Assembly (NCBI GenBank): GCA_021107685.1
Contig: JAIOSH010000130.1
Location: forward strand, 1-29,592
Reading direction: 5' to 3'
DNA: 29,592 bases
Origin: Bacteroidales bacterium
Lineage (GTDB): Bacteria > Bacteroidota > Bacteroidia > Bacteroidales > SMBSF39
Part shown: in pieces, positions 13,126 to 22,801 of the stretch
Numbering within the stretch: position 1 is the stretch's first letter
How the letters are laid out: each line of letters starts with the position of its first letter
Translations under genes and position numbers: made by a program
The notes under the pieces: generated by a model
What the model saw: the letters and a program-made list of their open reading frames with translations, nothing else
Databases searched by the model: none
Told to the model about the DNA's origin: nothing

Positions 13126-15846
13126 TCAGTAAAGTTTCGTAGGAACATCCTGTCTGTCTTCATCGTCCTCATCCTCATCCCATTCAATAATAAATTTTGT
13201 GCTTTCCTGCTCTTTTGTTTCCTCCCTTTTTATGTTAGTATCATTTTTTAAAAGAGTATCTTTTTCCGTTTCTTCCCATTCAATTATGAATTTTCCTTTT
13301 TCCTGCTTTTCCATTATCTCTTTTTGTTTATCTTCATAATTTATTATAGAAGTATCCTTTTGTAACCAGTCAAATTCCTCTTTCAAAATATTTTTTAAAT
13401 TTTGTTTTTCTTTTCTGAAATCCGATTTGATTTTTTCCCTTACTCCTTTTGTGTCATATTTTAAAACAGGATTATCCGTAGTGCCTGTCAGGTGAAGATA
13501 TAATGTTGTCCGTCCTAATCCGTCATCTTCAATAACTCCGAACTCTTCATTTTCTTTTTGGGAACTTTTGGTTTTTCTATATAATATTTCTGATAGCAAA
13601 ATTCTGAAATTATAATCAATTTTATTATCAAATGTATGTATCCCTGTTGCCTGAAGATCAATCGTGCTGGATTTTATATCCATTTCAGGTATATGAATTT
13701 GTTTGTTTTTTATCTCAATTTGATTTGTTAATGTTGAAAACTTAATATGTTTCAGGTCTTCAACCTTAATATATCTGGATAAAACATTTAAAGGCATAAA
13801 ATTTATCAATTCGCCATTTTCTATTATTAAATCTCCTTTTGAATAAATGCTGTTTAAATCAACAGACAAATCAGAGCTTAGAGTTGAACTATAATGAACA
13901 TTAGCAGTAACAGTTCCTTTTAAATGTCGGTCAGTTATATTTTGCTGACCAAAATTTTCAAACTCATAAAATAATTTATTAATATTTACATTGTAAATTG
14001 ATGCATCACAGTTCAGGCTTAATTTATTTTTTCTTGTTTCTTTAATATTACCCGAAGCAGTTATATTGCCATCCATTGAAGCAAATGAAAGTTGTTTAAA
14101 ATACAGGTTTTTATTTTTAAAATCCAACTTACCCTTAATGTCTGATGCATTAAATCTTCTAAATTTTAACTTTTTAATATCAATGATAAGATTAAAATCC
14201 AATTTGTCGGATAAAGAAAATTGATAAATAGTATCGGTATTAGAAGATTTATATTTTAATAATTCGTTAAAATCAATATTTTGAGAAATAAGATTTGCAT
14301 TTATTTGTAATTTTTGATCAGATAGAAATAAATATGGAAGAACATTCCTGAAATAGCCTTTCATATTAAAATCACTTTGGGAGATTTTCCCTGTAAAATC
14401 TTGAATAATCAGATCATTATTACTGAAAATAAAAGAACCATTGAAATTATTATAATTAAGTTCACTATTTTTTAATAAGAATTTCATATTTTTAATGCTC
14501 ATTTTACCTGAAGTTTTGCTTGAGATAAAATCCTGTGACGTGAATTTTTTAAGGCTATTTAAGCGATTTTTAAATGATAGCTCTAAGTCTATGTCGCCGG
14601 ATATAGTTTCTAAAGTATCAATATTGATGAATTGCTGTAAATCTGCAAAGTTCAGATTAGCGGAAATTACAAGTTCGACATCCGGATTATCAAAATTATT
14701 TATAAATATATGCCCTTTTATATGCCCTGAATTTAATTCTGAATAAAAATCCTCAATATTCAGACTATATGAATTGGATTTTTTGTTTTTTCCGTTTGAA
14801 AAAATTCCTTTAACCGATACATTTTTAAGCGTAAAACCTGATTTTTTTTTGGAAATCTCACCATTTTCAAAATTAAAATTTACAGTAATAAGCGGTATAT
14901 TAGAGCCACTAATCCTTCCCTTGATAGAAGTTTTAAAATATAATTTTCCTTTGTTAGAATAATTTTTCAATTCATCTTTATATATATCCGGCAATTCCTG
15001 TATAAATGAACTTAATTCTGTTTTTTTTGCCTTTATCTGAATATCTAAATATTTTGAACCTGCCCCATCAGTAATATTCCCTGTAATATTAAATGTAAGT
15101 TTGTTAAAATTAAGTCTGCCTTTTAAAATTTGATATAATTTTTTATTTTTATCAACATTTAATACAAGGTCTATATGAGTATCTTTGTTTTCAAGAAAAA
15201 TAACATTTTCTGATTTAATGTAATTTGAAAAAACTTTTCCTTTAATATCCAAAAAAAAGTTTTCATCTGAAAATTTACCTTTTAATATTGTTTTTTTAGC
15301 AATAATCAAATATTCTTCATTAGAAAGATAATTAATATAGGAGATATGGACATTCTTAAAAATTAATTTTTCTAAGTTAAAAGAAAAAGAAGAATCAGCA
15401 GAATCAGCAGAAGTTTTCCAAAATTGATAATTATTTTTTCCATCTTTTAAAACAATAAGATTTATAAATGCATCTTTTATCTCAATATTTTTAATCTTAT
15501 AATTTTTATTATAAATATCAATTATATTAAAATAAAAAAAGATACTTCCTGCTTTTAATAACTTACAGGTTTTTTTATCATAAATTAATTCTTTAGTTTT
15601 AACATCAGTAAATTTTATTGAAGCAAAAGGAAATTTTTTCAATAATGAAAATTCAATATCATTTACAGTAATTTCAATATTAAGATTCTCATTAATTTTT
15701 TTAATAAAAATATCTTTTATTCTATCTTCGTATAAGAAACCGAGCAAAAGTCCGGTTACTAACAAAAAGGTAAATAAAATAACAATTCCAACAAATATTT
15801 TTTTAAATAATTTAGTTGCCAATCTTTTACTTTTTATGATTTGCAA
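13126..15846 (-). CDS. AsmA-like inner-membrane-anchored protein
   Basis: The product has 906 residues. A basic N-terminus is followed by one membrane helix (about 18-38) and then a long beta-rich region: INENLNIEITVNDIEFSLLK, FPFASIKFTDVKTKELI and the NYKIKNIEIKDAFINLIVL block are typical of the AsmA N-terminal domain. The AsmA C-terminal-like region (about 660-760) has ENGELINFMPLNVLSRYIKV, LKHIKFSTLTNQIEI and IDLQATGIHTFDNKIDYNFR. AsmA/TamB/YhdP-type proteins are thought to bridge the periplasm and move lipids to the outer membrane or influence its biogenesis. The last 80 residues are highly charged and contain two copies of KFIIEW followed by acidic residues, ending in an Asp/Glu-rich tail; this tail is not part of the usual AsmA domain. 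Probably transcribed with mazG or separately. Confidence 0.82.
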   Translation of the reverse strand: MQIIKSKRLATKLFKKIFVGIVILFTFLLVTGLLLGFLYEDRIKDIFIKKINENLNIEITVNDIEFSLLKKFPFASIKFTDVKTKELIYDKKTCKLLKAGSIFFYFNIIDIYNKNYKIKNIEIKDAFINLIVLKDGKNNYQFWKTSADSADSSFSFNLEKLIFKNVHISYINYLSNEEYLIIAKKTILKGKFSDENFFLDIKGKVFSNYIKSENVIFLENKDTHIDLVLNVDKNKKLYQILKGRLNFNKLTFNITGNITDGAGSKYLDIQIKAKKTELSSFIQELPDIYKDELKNYSNKGKLYFKTSIKGRISGSNIPLITVNFNFENGEISKKKSGFTLKNVSVKGIFSNGKNKKSNSYSLNIEDFYSELNSGHIKGHIFINNFDNPDVELVISANLNFADLQQFINIDTLETISGDIDLELSFKNRLNSLKKFTSQDFISSKTSGKMSIKNMKFLLKNSELNYNNFNGSFIFSNNDLIIQDFTGKISQSDFNMKGYFRNVLPYLFLSDQKLQINANLISQNIDFNELLKYKSSNTDTIYQFSLSDKLDFNLIIDIKKLKFRRFNASDIKGKLDFKNKNLYFKQLSFASMDGNITASGNIKETRKNKLSLNCDASIYNVNINKLFYEFENFGQQNITDRHLKGTVTANVHYSSTLSSDLSVDLNSIYSKGDLIIENGELINFMPLNVLSRYIKVEDLKHIKFSTLTNQIEIKNKQIHIPEMDIKSSTIDLQATGIHTFDNKIDYNFRILLSEILYRKTKSSQKENEEFGVIEDDGLGRTTLYLHLTGTTDNPVLKYDTKGVREKIKSDFRKEKQNLKNILKEEFDWLQKDTSIINYEDKQKEIMEKQEKGKFIIEWEETEKDTLLKNDTNIKREETKEQESTKFIIEWDEDEDDEDRQDVPTKLY

Positions 15847-15909
15847 TTTAAATTTTTTATGAATAAATTTAAATATATTTATTTAACGCTTCTTTTTATG
15901 AAAAATTTA

Positions 15910-15917
15910 TATATTTG
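15910..15917 (+). promoter_or_regulatory. Candidate -7 element TATATTTG for the S9 peptidase gene
   Basis: It matches TAnnTTTG exactly, 48 bases before the ATG at 15966, in the 119-base divergent gap with the AsmA-like gene. The sequence after it (CCGCAAAATTTC) is a plausible transcription start region. No clear -33 element is seen. Confidence 0.5.
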
Positions 15918-15965
15918 CCGCAAAATTTCATTTTATTTATTTACAATTCTTAAAACCAATAGATT

Positions 15966-17888
15966 ATGAAAAGAAAAACAAATTTATTATTTATCGCCAT
16001 AATTATAACAGGCGTAATATTTCTTATTGAAGGATGTACTAATACAGGAAAAGAAATTATGAAAGCAAAACTTATACCATTGGAAGATTTTTTTAAAAAT
16101 CCTGAAAAAACTGCATATCAAATTTCACCTGACGGAAAATATTATTCATATATGGGACCTTATGAAAACAGAATGAATATTTATGTTCAGGAAATTGGAA
16201 AAGAAGAAACAATTCGTTTAACAAGTGAAACCGATAGGGATATTGCCGGTTATTTTTGGCCAAATAACAATCAAATTTTATTTTTAAAAGATAATGGCGG
16301 TGATGAAAATTATAAGCTTTACGGAGTAAATATTGATGGAAGCGATTTAAAATGCTTTACAGATTATGAAGATGTAAGAACCAAGATAATTGATGAACTT
16401 GAAGATATTCCAAACGAGGTTATTATAGGAATGAATAAAAGAAACCCCCAGGCTTTTGACCCATACCGTTTAAATATTGAAACCGGCGAAATGGAAATGA
16501 TAGCAGAAAATCCCGGAAATATTCAGGGTTGGATGTTTGATCATAATGGTAAATTGCGAATTGCTTATGCAATTACCGATGGTGTTAATACCAGCCTCTT
16601 ATATCGTGAAACTGAAAAAGATGAATGGGAGACTGTTTTAACAACAAATTTTAAAGAAACAATGGCTCCGTACTTTTTTACTTTTGATAATAAAAACGTT
16701 TATGGTGTATCTAATCTCGGAAGAGATAAAACTGCAATTGTAAAATTTGATATTGCAAAAGGAAAAGAAATAGAAGTCCTTTACGAAAATTCCGATTATG
16801 ATGTTGAAGGATTATATTATTCAAGAAAACGAAAAGTATTAACTGCTGCCTCTTATACTTCTTCAAAAAGAGAAAGACATTTTTTTGATGATGAAACCCA
16901 AAAATTATTTGAGAATCTGGAAAAAAAACTTGGAGATTACGAATTAGGTATTAGTGCATATAATAAAGAAGAAGATGTATTTATTGTAAGAACATATAGT
17001 GATCGCTCCTTAGGAGCATATTATATTTATAATAAAAATACCGATAAGCTTGATAAAATTGTAGATGTCAGTCCTTGGTTAGATGAAGATGAAATGGCAA
17101 AAGTAGAGCCAATCCAATACGAATCAAGAGACGGATTAACAATTAACGGATATTTAACTTTACCTAAAGGATATAATTTGGAAAATGCCAAAAACTTACC
17201 TGCTATTATTAATCCACATGGTGGTCCTTGGTATAGAGATAGCTGGGGGTTCAATCCTGAAATCCAGTTTCTTGCAAATAGAGGTTATGCTGTATTGCAA
17301 ATGAATTTCAGGGGTTCAACAGGTTATGGAAAAAAATTCTGGGAAATATCGTTCAAACAATGGGGACTCACAATGCAGGATGATATTACTGATGGTACAA
17401 ACTGGCTAATTGAAAAAGGTATTGCCGATAAAGATAAAATCGTTATTTATGGTGGAAGCTATGGTGGTTATGCTACCTTACAGGGCTTAGTCGTAGAACC
17501 TGAATTATATGCTGCCGGTGTTGATTATGTTGGTGTTGCAAATTTATTTACTTTTATGAAAACTATTCCGCCTTATTGGAAACCTATGTTGGATATGATA
17601 TATGAAATGGTTGGAGACCCTGTTAAAGACAGTATTCAATTAAGAGCTACTTCTCCTGTATTTAATGCTGATAAAATTACAGCTCCTTTGTTTATTGCTC
17701 AGGGAGCTAATGACCCAAGAGTAAATAAAGATGAATCTGATCAAATGGTTGAAGCAATGAAAAAACGTGGAGTTGATGTAGAATATTTGGTTAAAGATGA
17801 TGAAGGACATGGTTTTCGTAATGAAGAAAACAGGTTTGATTTTTACAGGGCAATGGAAAAATTTCTTGAAAGGCAGTTAAAAAATTAA
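15966..17888 (+). CDS. S9-family prolyl oligopeptidase / acylaminoacyl-peptidase-like lipoprotein
   Basis: The product has 640 residues. The N-terminal signal ends in LIEGC, a lipoprotein-like box with C24 as the probable lipidated residue (Glu at -2 is unusual). An N-terminal beta-propeller follows (about 35-375, with repeats such as YQISPDGKYYSYMG and the FWPNNNQILFLKDNGGDENY blade), then an alpha/beta-hydrolase domain (about 385-640). The catalytic triad is Ser498 in GGSYGGY, Asp583 in GANDPRV and His615 in DEGHGF; NPHGGPWYRDSWG (417-429) supplies the oxyanion region. It should cleave short peptides after proline or release N-terminal residues, in the periplasm or at a membrane surface. 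It has its own promoter candidate and terminator, so it is monocistronic. Confidence 0.93.
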   Translation: MKRKTNLLFIAIIITGVIFLIEGCTNTGKEIMKAKLIPLEDFFKNPEKTAYQISPDGKYYSYMGPYENRMNIYVQEIGKEETIRLTSETDRDIAGYFWPNNNQILFLKDNGGDENYKLYGVNIDGSDLKCFTDYEDVRTKIIDELEDIPNEVIIGMNKRNPQAFDPYRLNIETGEMEMIAENPGNIQGWMFDHNGKLRIAYAITDGVNTSLLYRETEKDEWETVLTTNFKETMAPYFFTFDNKNVYGVSNLGRDKTAIVKFDIAKGKEIEVLYENSDYDVEGLYYSRKRKVLTAASYTSSKRERHFFDDETQKLFENLEKKLGDYELGISAYNKEEDVFIVRTYSDRSLGAYYIYNKNTDKLDKIVDVSPWLDEDEMAKVEPIQYESRDGLTINGYLTLPKGYNLENAKNLPAIINPHGGPWYRDSWGFNPEIQFLANRGYAVLQMNFRGSTGYGKKFWEISFKQWGLTMQDDITDGTNWLIEKGIADKDKIVIYGGSYGGYATLQGLVVEPELYAAGVDYVGVANLFTFMKTIPPYWKPMLDMIYEMVGDPVKDSIQLRATSPVFNADKITAPLFIAQGANDPRVNKDESDQMVEAMKKRGVDVEYLVKDDEGHGFRNEENRFDFYRAMEKFLERQLKN

Positions 17889-17925
17889 ATATACTCGTTT
17901 AAAATTTTTCATAATTTAATATAGG

Positions 17926-17955
17926 AAGCCGGTCAGTTTTGACCGGCTTTTTTTT
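17926..17955 (+). terminator. Rho-independent terminator after the S9 peptidase gene
   Basis: A perfect 10-bp stem AAGCCGGTCA/TGACCGGCTT (17926-17935/17940-17949) with a four-base loop GTTT is followed by a T run to 17955. It lies 37 bases after the stop codon. Confidence 0.95.
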
Positions 17956-18252
17956 ACCAAAATTTTTTTATAATCATAGTGTAACTTTTTATATTAATAT
18001 TAGTCATAAGTATATAAGATTAACTTACATATTAAACTGACCGAATACGCACATATTTTGTATATAAATCGTACACTTTCAAAAATTAAAAGCTATAATT
18101 TTTGATGGTAATTTGTTATATGTCAGCTTATAATTTATACTGGTATGATAAATGTTAAAATATATTTACTTTATATATCGTTAAAATTATGGTTAAATTT
18201 TATATATTTTTAGTTGAAAAATTCCATAATTAAAACATTATTTCCAAATTAA
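17956..18252. other. AT-rich noncoding stretch before the ABC operon, with one perfect hairpin
   Basis: No gene is supported here. The only clear structure is TCAAAAATTA (18079-18088) with TAATTTTTGA (18096-18105), a perfect 10-bp inverted repeat with a 7-base loop. A TATATTTT sequence around 18200 is one base from the TAnnTTTG form and could be the -7 element of the ABC operon, but the match is too loose to claim. The leader to the ATPase start is long. Confidence 0.5.
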
Positions 18253-18969
18253 ATGATAAAACTTAATAATTTAAATAAAACTTATATAACAGGTAATAAT
18301 AAATTACATGTTTTAAAAGGATTAGATCTTGAAATAGAACAAGGAGAACTTGTTTCGATTATGGGGTCATCAGGTTCGGGAAAATCTACTTTGCTCAATA
18401 TTATCGGTATATTAGACAATTATGATCCTGGAGATTATTATTTGAATAATACATTGATCAAGGATATGAATGAAACTAAGGCTGCACATTATAGAAATAA
18501 ATATATAGGATTTGTTTTTCAATCGTTTAATCTGATTTCATTCAAAAATGCAGTAGAAAATGTAGCCCTCCCTCTTTATTATCAAAAAGTCAGCAGAAGA
18601 AAAAGAAATAAACGTGCATTAGAATATTTAGATAAAATGGGATTACTTGAATGGGCAGATCATTTGCCAAATGAATTATCAGGCGGACAAAAACAACGAC
18701 TGGCAATAGCAAGAGCTTTGATATCCGAACCAAAGATCATACTGGCAGATGAGCCTACAGGAGCATTAGATTCCAAGACTTCAATGGAAGTAATGGATAT
18801 TTTTCAGGAAATTAATAAAACCGGAATTACAATTTTGATTGTTACGCATGAACGTGATATCGCAGCAAGAACCGATAGAATAATAAGATTAAAAGACGGA
18901 ATTATTGAATCAATAGTTAATAATGGTGAAAGAAAAAAATGGCTCAATGAAATGACTATTACTAATTAA
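18253..18969 (+). CDS. ABC transporter ATP-binding protein (MacB/LolD type)
   Basis: The product has 238 residues. Walker A is GSSGSGKS (38-45), the Q-loop is FVFQSFNL (87-94 region), the signature is LSGGQ (142-146), Walker B is ILADEPTG with D166 and E167, and the switch His is H199. This is the LolD/MacB-type ATPase of mechanotransmission exporters, which powers FtsX-type permeases rather than membrane-spanning pumps. It is the first gene of a four-gene operon with two permeases and a membrane-fusion protein. The substrate is not revealed; lipoproteins, peptides, antibiotics or siderophores are all possible for this class. The C-terminus is slightly extended after the usual domain end. Confidence 0.95.
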   Translation: MIKLNNLNKTYITGNNKLHVLKGLDLEIEQGELVSIMGSSGSGKSTLLNIIGILDNYDPGDYYLNNTLIKDMNETKAAHYRNKYIGFVFQSFNLISFKNAVENVALPLYYQKVSRRKRNKRALEYLDKMGLLEWADHLPNELSGGQKQRLAIARALISEPKIILADEPTGALDSKTSMEVMDIFQEINKTGITILIVTHERDIAARTDRIIRLKDGIIESIVNNGERKKWLNEMTITN

Positions 18970-18993
18970 AAAAGATTAATCTAAAATCCAAAT

Positions 18994-20223
18994 ATGTTTG
19001 ATTTAGATAAATGGCAGGAAATATTCAGTACTATTAAGAAAAATAAATTACGGACTTTCTTGACAGGTTTTAGTGTAGCATGGGGTATTTTTATGCTTAT
19101 TATATTATTAGGTTCAGGTTATGGTCTTGAAAATGGTGTAAAGAAAGAATTCAAAGGCGATGCTGAAAATACTATCTGGATTAACCAGGGAATTACCAGT
19201 GTGGCTCATAAAGGTTATAAGCCCGGAAGGTTTATCAGATTCACAAATGATGATTATGAAGATGTTAAATTAGTGGATGACGTAGAACATATATCTTCCC
19301 GATTTAGAATATGGGAAAACAATACTATATCATATAATAATGAATTTGGAAGTTTTGATATTTTTTGTTCTCATCCTGAGTATGGTATAATAGAGAACAT
19401 TGAAGTTGCTAAAGGAAGATTTTTAAATAAATCGGATGTTGAAAATTTCAGGAAAGTTACTGCTATCGGAAGATTAGTTGATGAAGCTCTTTTTAAAGGA
19501 GAATCACCAATAGGTAAATATGTAAAATTAAGCGGTGTTCCTTTTAAAGTAGTAGGAGTTTTTGATGACCCGGGTGGTGACCGTGATCTGTCAAGAGTTT
19601 ACATACCTGTTTCCACAGCCCAGAAAGTTTTTAACAGAGGAAATAGGATTAATAATATCTCAATGACAGTAGGAGAAGCAACAGTAGAACGAAGTAATCA
19701 AATGGTTGAGGAAATCAGGAGTAAACTTGCCTCGACTCATCATTTTTCACCTGAAGACATACGAGCTATACATATTTGGAACAATGTAGAAAATTATAAA
19801 CAATTTATGGATTTATTTGCCAGCATCAGGCTTTTTATCTGGATAATAGGTATAGGTACTATCATAGCCGGAATTGTTGGGGTAAGTAATATAATGATGA
19901 TAGTTGTAAAAGAACGGACAAAAGAAATAGGTATCAGAAAGGCAATGGGCGCAACACCATGGTCAATAATTAGCCTGATACTTCAGGAATCAGTATTAAT
20001 TACAGGTTTTGCAGGTTATATTGGTTTAGTATTGGGAGTTGGTTTGCTCGAACTTATATCAAAAGCTATGCCTGCAACTGATTACTTTGCAAATCCTGAA
20101 ATTAATTTTAATGTAGCAATAGGAGCAACACTTTTATTAATAATATCAGGTGCTATTGCAGGTTTTGTCCCTGCAAAAAAAGCAGCAAGTGTTAAACCTG
20201 TTGCAGCACTTAAAGATGAATAA
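18994..20223 (+). CDS. MacB/FtsX-type ABC permease, copy 1
   Basis: The product has 409 residues. It begins MFDLDKWQEIFSTIKKNKLR, followed by membrane helix 1 (about 21-42), a large periplasmic MacB core domain (about 45-275), and three C-terminal helices (about 280-305, 328-357, 374-395) forming the FtsX domain. VVKERTKEIGIRKAMGATPW between helices 2 and 3 is the conserved coupling segment that contacts the ATPase. It ends PAKKAASVKPVAALKDE. It lies 24 bases after the ATPase gene and only 9 bases before a clear paralogue, with which it probably forms a heterodimeric channel-less exporter that acts on substrates from the periplasmic side. Confidence 0.94.
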   Translation: MFDLDKWQEIFSTIKKNKLRTFLTGFSVAWGIFMLIILLGSGYGLENGVKKEFKGDAENTIWINQGITSVAHKGYKPGRFIRFTNDDYEDVKLVDDVEHISSRFRIWENNTISYNNEFGSFDIFCSHPEYGIIENIEVAKGRFLNKSDVENFRKVTAIGRLVDEALFKGESPIGKYVKLSGVPFKVVGVFDDPGGDRDLSRVYIPVSTAQKVFNRGNRINNISMTVGEATVERSNQMVEEIRSKLASTHHFSPEDIRAIHIWNNVENYKQFMDLFASIRLFIWIIGIGTIIAGIVGVSNIMMIVVKERTKEIGIRKAMGATPWSIISLILQESVLITGFAGYIGLVLGVGLLELISKAMPATDYFANPEINFNVAIGATLLLIISGAIAGFVPAKKAASVKPVAALKDE

Positions 20224-20232
20224 AATAATAAT

Positions 20233-21495
20233 ATGTTTGACATAGATAGATGGCAGGAAATATATAGTGCTTTAAAGAAGAATAAATTACGAACCTTCTT
20301 TACTGCTTTTGGTGTGTTTTGGGGGATATTTATGCTTATCATAATGCTTGGTTCGGGAGAAGGATTGCAAAATGGTGTTAATCAGGGTATGGGAGATATG
20401 GCAACTAATAGTTTATTTATGTGGACACGAAGAACTACTATTCCTTACAAAGGATTTCCACGAGGCAGATTCTTCCGTTTTAAAAATAATGATACTAAGG
20501 CTCTTATAGATAATATTCCTGAAATTGAAAACATTGCTCCCAGACTTCAGGGTTGGGGTGGAGACGGAAACAATAATGTAATTCGTAAAGAAAGAACCGG
20601 TGCCTTTACAATACAAGGAGATTACCCTGAATATAATATTATTGACCCTGTTGAAATAATTAAAGGAAGATTTATCAATTATAACGATATAAGAGATAAA
20701 AGAAAGGTTGCTGTTATCGGGACAAGAGTTTTTAACGAAATGTTTGCTCCTGATGAAGACCCTATTAACCAATATCTTCGCATTCAGGGAGTTTATTTTA
20801 AGGTAATTGGTATGTTTAAATCAAAGAAAAACGACCAGCAGGCAGACCGTGAAAACCAACAAATTTTCCTGCCTTTTACAACATTACAAAAAACCTATAA
20901 TTATGGTGATATGGTAGGCTGGTACTCTATTACTGCCAAAAAAGACTTTTCTGTATCGCTTGTTGAAGAAAAAGCCAAAACATTATTGAAAAGTCGCCAC
21001 AACATAGCTCCTAACGATGACAGGGCAATAGGTTCATTTAACGTTGAAACAGAATTTAAAAAAATGACAAACCTGTTTGCTGGTATTAACGGATTAATAT
21101 GGATTGTTGGTATTGGAACATTATTGGCTGGAGTAATTGGCGTAAGCAATATTATGTTAATTGTTGTTAAAGAACGAACAAAAGAAATCGGAATTCAGCG
21201 TGCTATTGGCGCTACACCCATTAATATCATAAGCCAGATTATTACTGAGTCTGTTTTCTTAACTTCTATTGCAGGTTACTTTGGTTTGGCAATTGGAGTT
21301 GGAGTTCTTGAGCTTATCAATTATTTATTAATAAAAACAGGTGCCGACACTTCAATGTTTGCTAATCCTGAAGTTGATTTTAATAAAGCTATAACAGCTT
21401 TGATAATTTTAATAATTTCAGGTGCTTTTGCAGGGTTGATTCCTGCGAAAAGAGCTGTTAGCATAAAACCTATTGATGCATTAAGAGATGAATGA
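20233..21495 (+). CDS. MacB/FtsX-type ABC permease, copy 2
   Basis: The product has 420 residues and the same plan as copy 1: MFDIDRWQEIYSALKKNKLR, helix 1, a MacB core, and FtsX helices including WIVGIGTLLAGVIGVSNIML and VVKERTKEIGIQRAIGATPI, ending PAKRAVSIKPIDALRDE. The N-terminal 30 residues and the FtsX segments are nearly identical in pattern to copy 1 while the periplasmic cores differ, indicating an old tandem duplication with divergence of the substrate-facing part. It is the second half of the probable heterodimeric transporter. Confidence 0.94.
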   Translation: MFDIDRWQEIYSALKKNKLRTFFTAFGVFWGIFMLIIMLGSGEGLQNGVNQGMGDMATNSLFMWTRRTTIPYKGFPRGRFFRFKNNDTKALIDNIPEIENIAPRLQGWGGDGNNNVIRKERTGAFTIQGDYPEYNIIDPVEIIKGRFINYNDIRDKRKVAVIGTRVFNEMFAPDEDPINQYLRIQGVYFKVIGMFKSKKNDQQADRENQQIFLPFTTLQKTYNYGDMVGWYSITAKKDFSVSLVEEKAKTLLKSRHNIAPNDDRAIGSFNVETEFKKMTNLFAGINGLIWIVGIGTLLAGVIGVSNIMLIVVKERTKEIGIQRAIGATPINIISQIITESVFLTSIAGYFGLAIGVGVLELINYLLIKTGADTSMFANPEVDFNKAITALIILIISGAFAGLIPAKRAVSIKPIDALRDE

Positions 21496-21570
21496 AATTA
21501 ATTAATGAATTAAAAAATATCTTTATTTAAAAAAATGAAATTATAAATCAAAATTTATTACTTACTCGTT

Positions 21571-22659
21571 ATGAAAAAAATGAAAACTTTTTTTAAAATT
21601 TTTATAGGTGTTGTAATACTTACAATATTTATTTATACAATCTACTTTTTATATAACAAATCTCAGGCAAAACCAATTATTTTTGAAACAACCACTCCTT
21701 TTACAACAAATATTATTAAAAAAACTGTTGCAACCGGGTCGATTGTCCCAAGAAAGGAAATTGATATTAAACCAAAAGTTTCAGGTATAATAGAGCAAAT
21801 TTATATTGAACCCGGGCAAGATATTAAAAAAGGTGATTTAATTGCAAAAGTTAAGATCATTCCTAATATGGTTAATCTTAATAATGCAGAATCAAGATTA
21901 AAAAGAGCCAGGATCAGCCTGAAAGATGCAAAAAGAAATTTTGACAGACAAAAGGATCTGTTTGACAGGAAAGTGATTGCCAGATCGGAATTTGAAGCCT
22001 ATGAATTAACATATAGTAATGCAATAGAAGAAGTTGAAGCTGCAGAAAATAATCTTGAATTAATTAAAAAAGGACAAACTAAAAATTCAGGACAAACAAC
22101 AAATACCTTAATTCGGTCAACAATTGATGGAATGATTTTAGATGTACCTGTTAAAGAAGGAAATTCGGTAATAGAAAGTAATACCTTTAATGATGGTACA
22201 ACTATTGCCAATATTGCGGATATGGGCGAAATGGTATTTGAAGGTAAAGTAGATGAGTCGGAAGTTGGTAAGATAAAGGAAGGAATGGGACTGATACTTT
22301 CAATAGGTGCAATTGAAAATGTAAAATTTAATGCTAAGTTAGAACATATTTCTCCAAAAGGTGTAGAGGAAAACGGAGCAATTCAGTTTGAGATTAAAGC
22401 TGATGTTATATTAATTGACACCCTGTTTATAAGGGCTGGATATAGTGCTAATGCCGATATAGTTTTAGATAGAAAAGATAGTGTTATGGCAATTAATGAA
22501 AGTTTGCTTCATTTTGAAGGTGATTCGGTATATGTTGAAGTTGAAACAGAACCTCAAAATTTTGAAAAAAAATATATAGAAACAGGATTATCTGACGGAA
22601 TTAATATTGAGATTATATCAGGATTAACCAAAAAAGATAAAATTAAGACACCCCAATAA
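21571..22659 (+). CDS. HlyD/MacA-type periplasmic membrane-fusion protein
   Basis: The product has 362 residues: an N-terminal membrane anchor (about 9-27), the first half of a lipoyl domain (VATGSIVPRKEIDIKPKVSG and IYIEPGQDIKKGDLIAKV, about 53-95), an alpha-helical hairpin or coiled coil (about 102-157) shorter than in MacA of E. coli, the second lipoyl half (IRSTIDGMILDVPVKEG, about 170-190), then beta-barrel and membrane-proximal domains. It should link the permease pair to an outer-membrane TolC-type duct. No TolC gene lies in the window, so the duct must be encoded elsewhere or be shared. It is the last gene of the operon, 75 bases after permease 2. Confidence 0.92.
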   Translation: MKKMKTFFKIFIGVVILTIFIYTIYFLYNKSQAKPIIFETTTPFTTNIIKKTVATGSIVPRKEIDIKPKVSGIIEQIYIEPGQDIKKGDLIAKVKIIPNMVNLNNAESRLKRARISLKDAKRNFDRQKDLFDRKVIARSEFEAYELTYSNAIEEVEAAENNLELIKKGQTKNSGQTTNTLIRSTIDGMILDVPVKEGNSVIESNTFNDGTTIANIADMGEMVFEGKVDESEVGKIKEGMGLILSIGAIENVKFNAKLEHISPKGVEENGAIQFEIKADVILIDTLFIRAGYSANADIVLDRKDSVMAINESLLHFEGDSVYVEVETEPQNFEKKYIETGLSDGINIEIISGLTKKDKIKTPQ

Positions 22660-22709
22660 TGCTTTGAGGTAATAAATAGGATCATTTTTTTTAATAATTT
22701 AAAGTTACT

Positions 22710-22749
22710 AATATCCCGATATTGGAATAATATCTAATGTGGGGATATT
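22710..22749. promoter_or_regulatory. Cluster of four alternating AATATC/GATATT half-sites (candidate enhancer or hairpin)
   Basis: AATATC occurs at 22710-22715 and 22729-22734, and its complement GATATT at 22718-22723 and 22744-22749. The outer arms extend to AATATCCC/GGGATATT. This gives two nested dyads centred roughly 90-100 bases upstream of the start site predicted from the GG-N10-GC element at 22802. It could be an upstream activator site or simply a weak terminator hairpin for the ABC operon, since there is no long T run. Confidence 0.4.
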
Positions 22750-22801
22750 TTAGTATTGCCAAATTATTGTAACAATCAGAAAATCAAGTAAAAATAAAAA
22801 A

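Noticed and set aside
20413..20772. Minus-strand open frame of 119 codons opposite permease copy 2
   Set aside because: There is no recognisable protein, and the permease frame on the other strand is conserved with copy 1.
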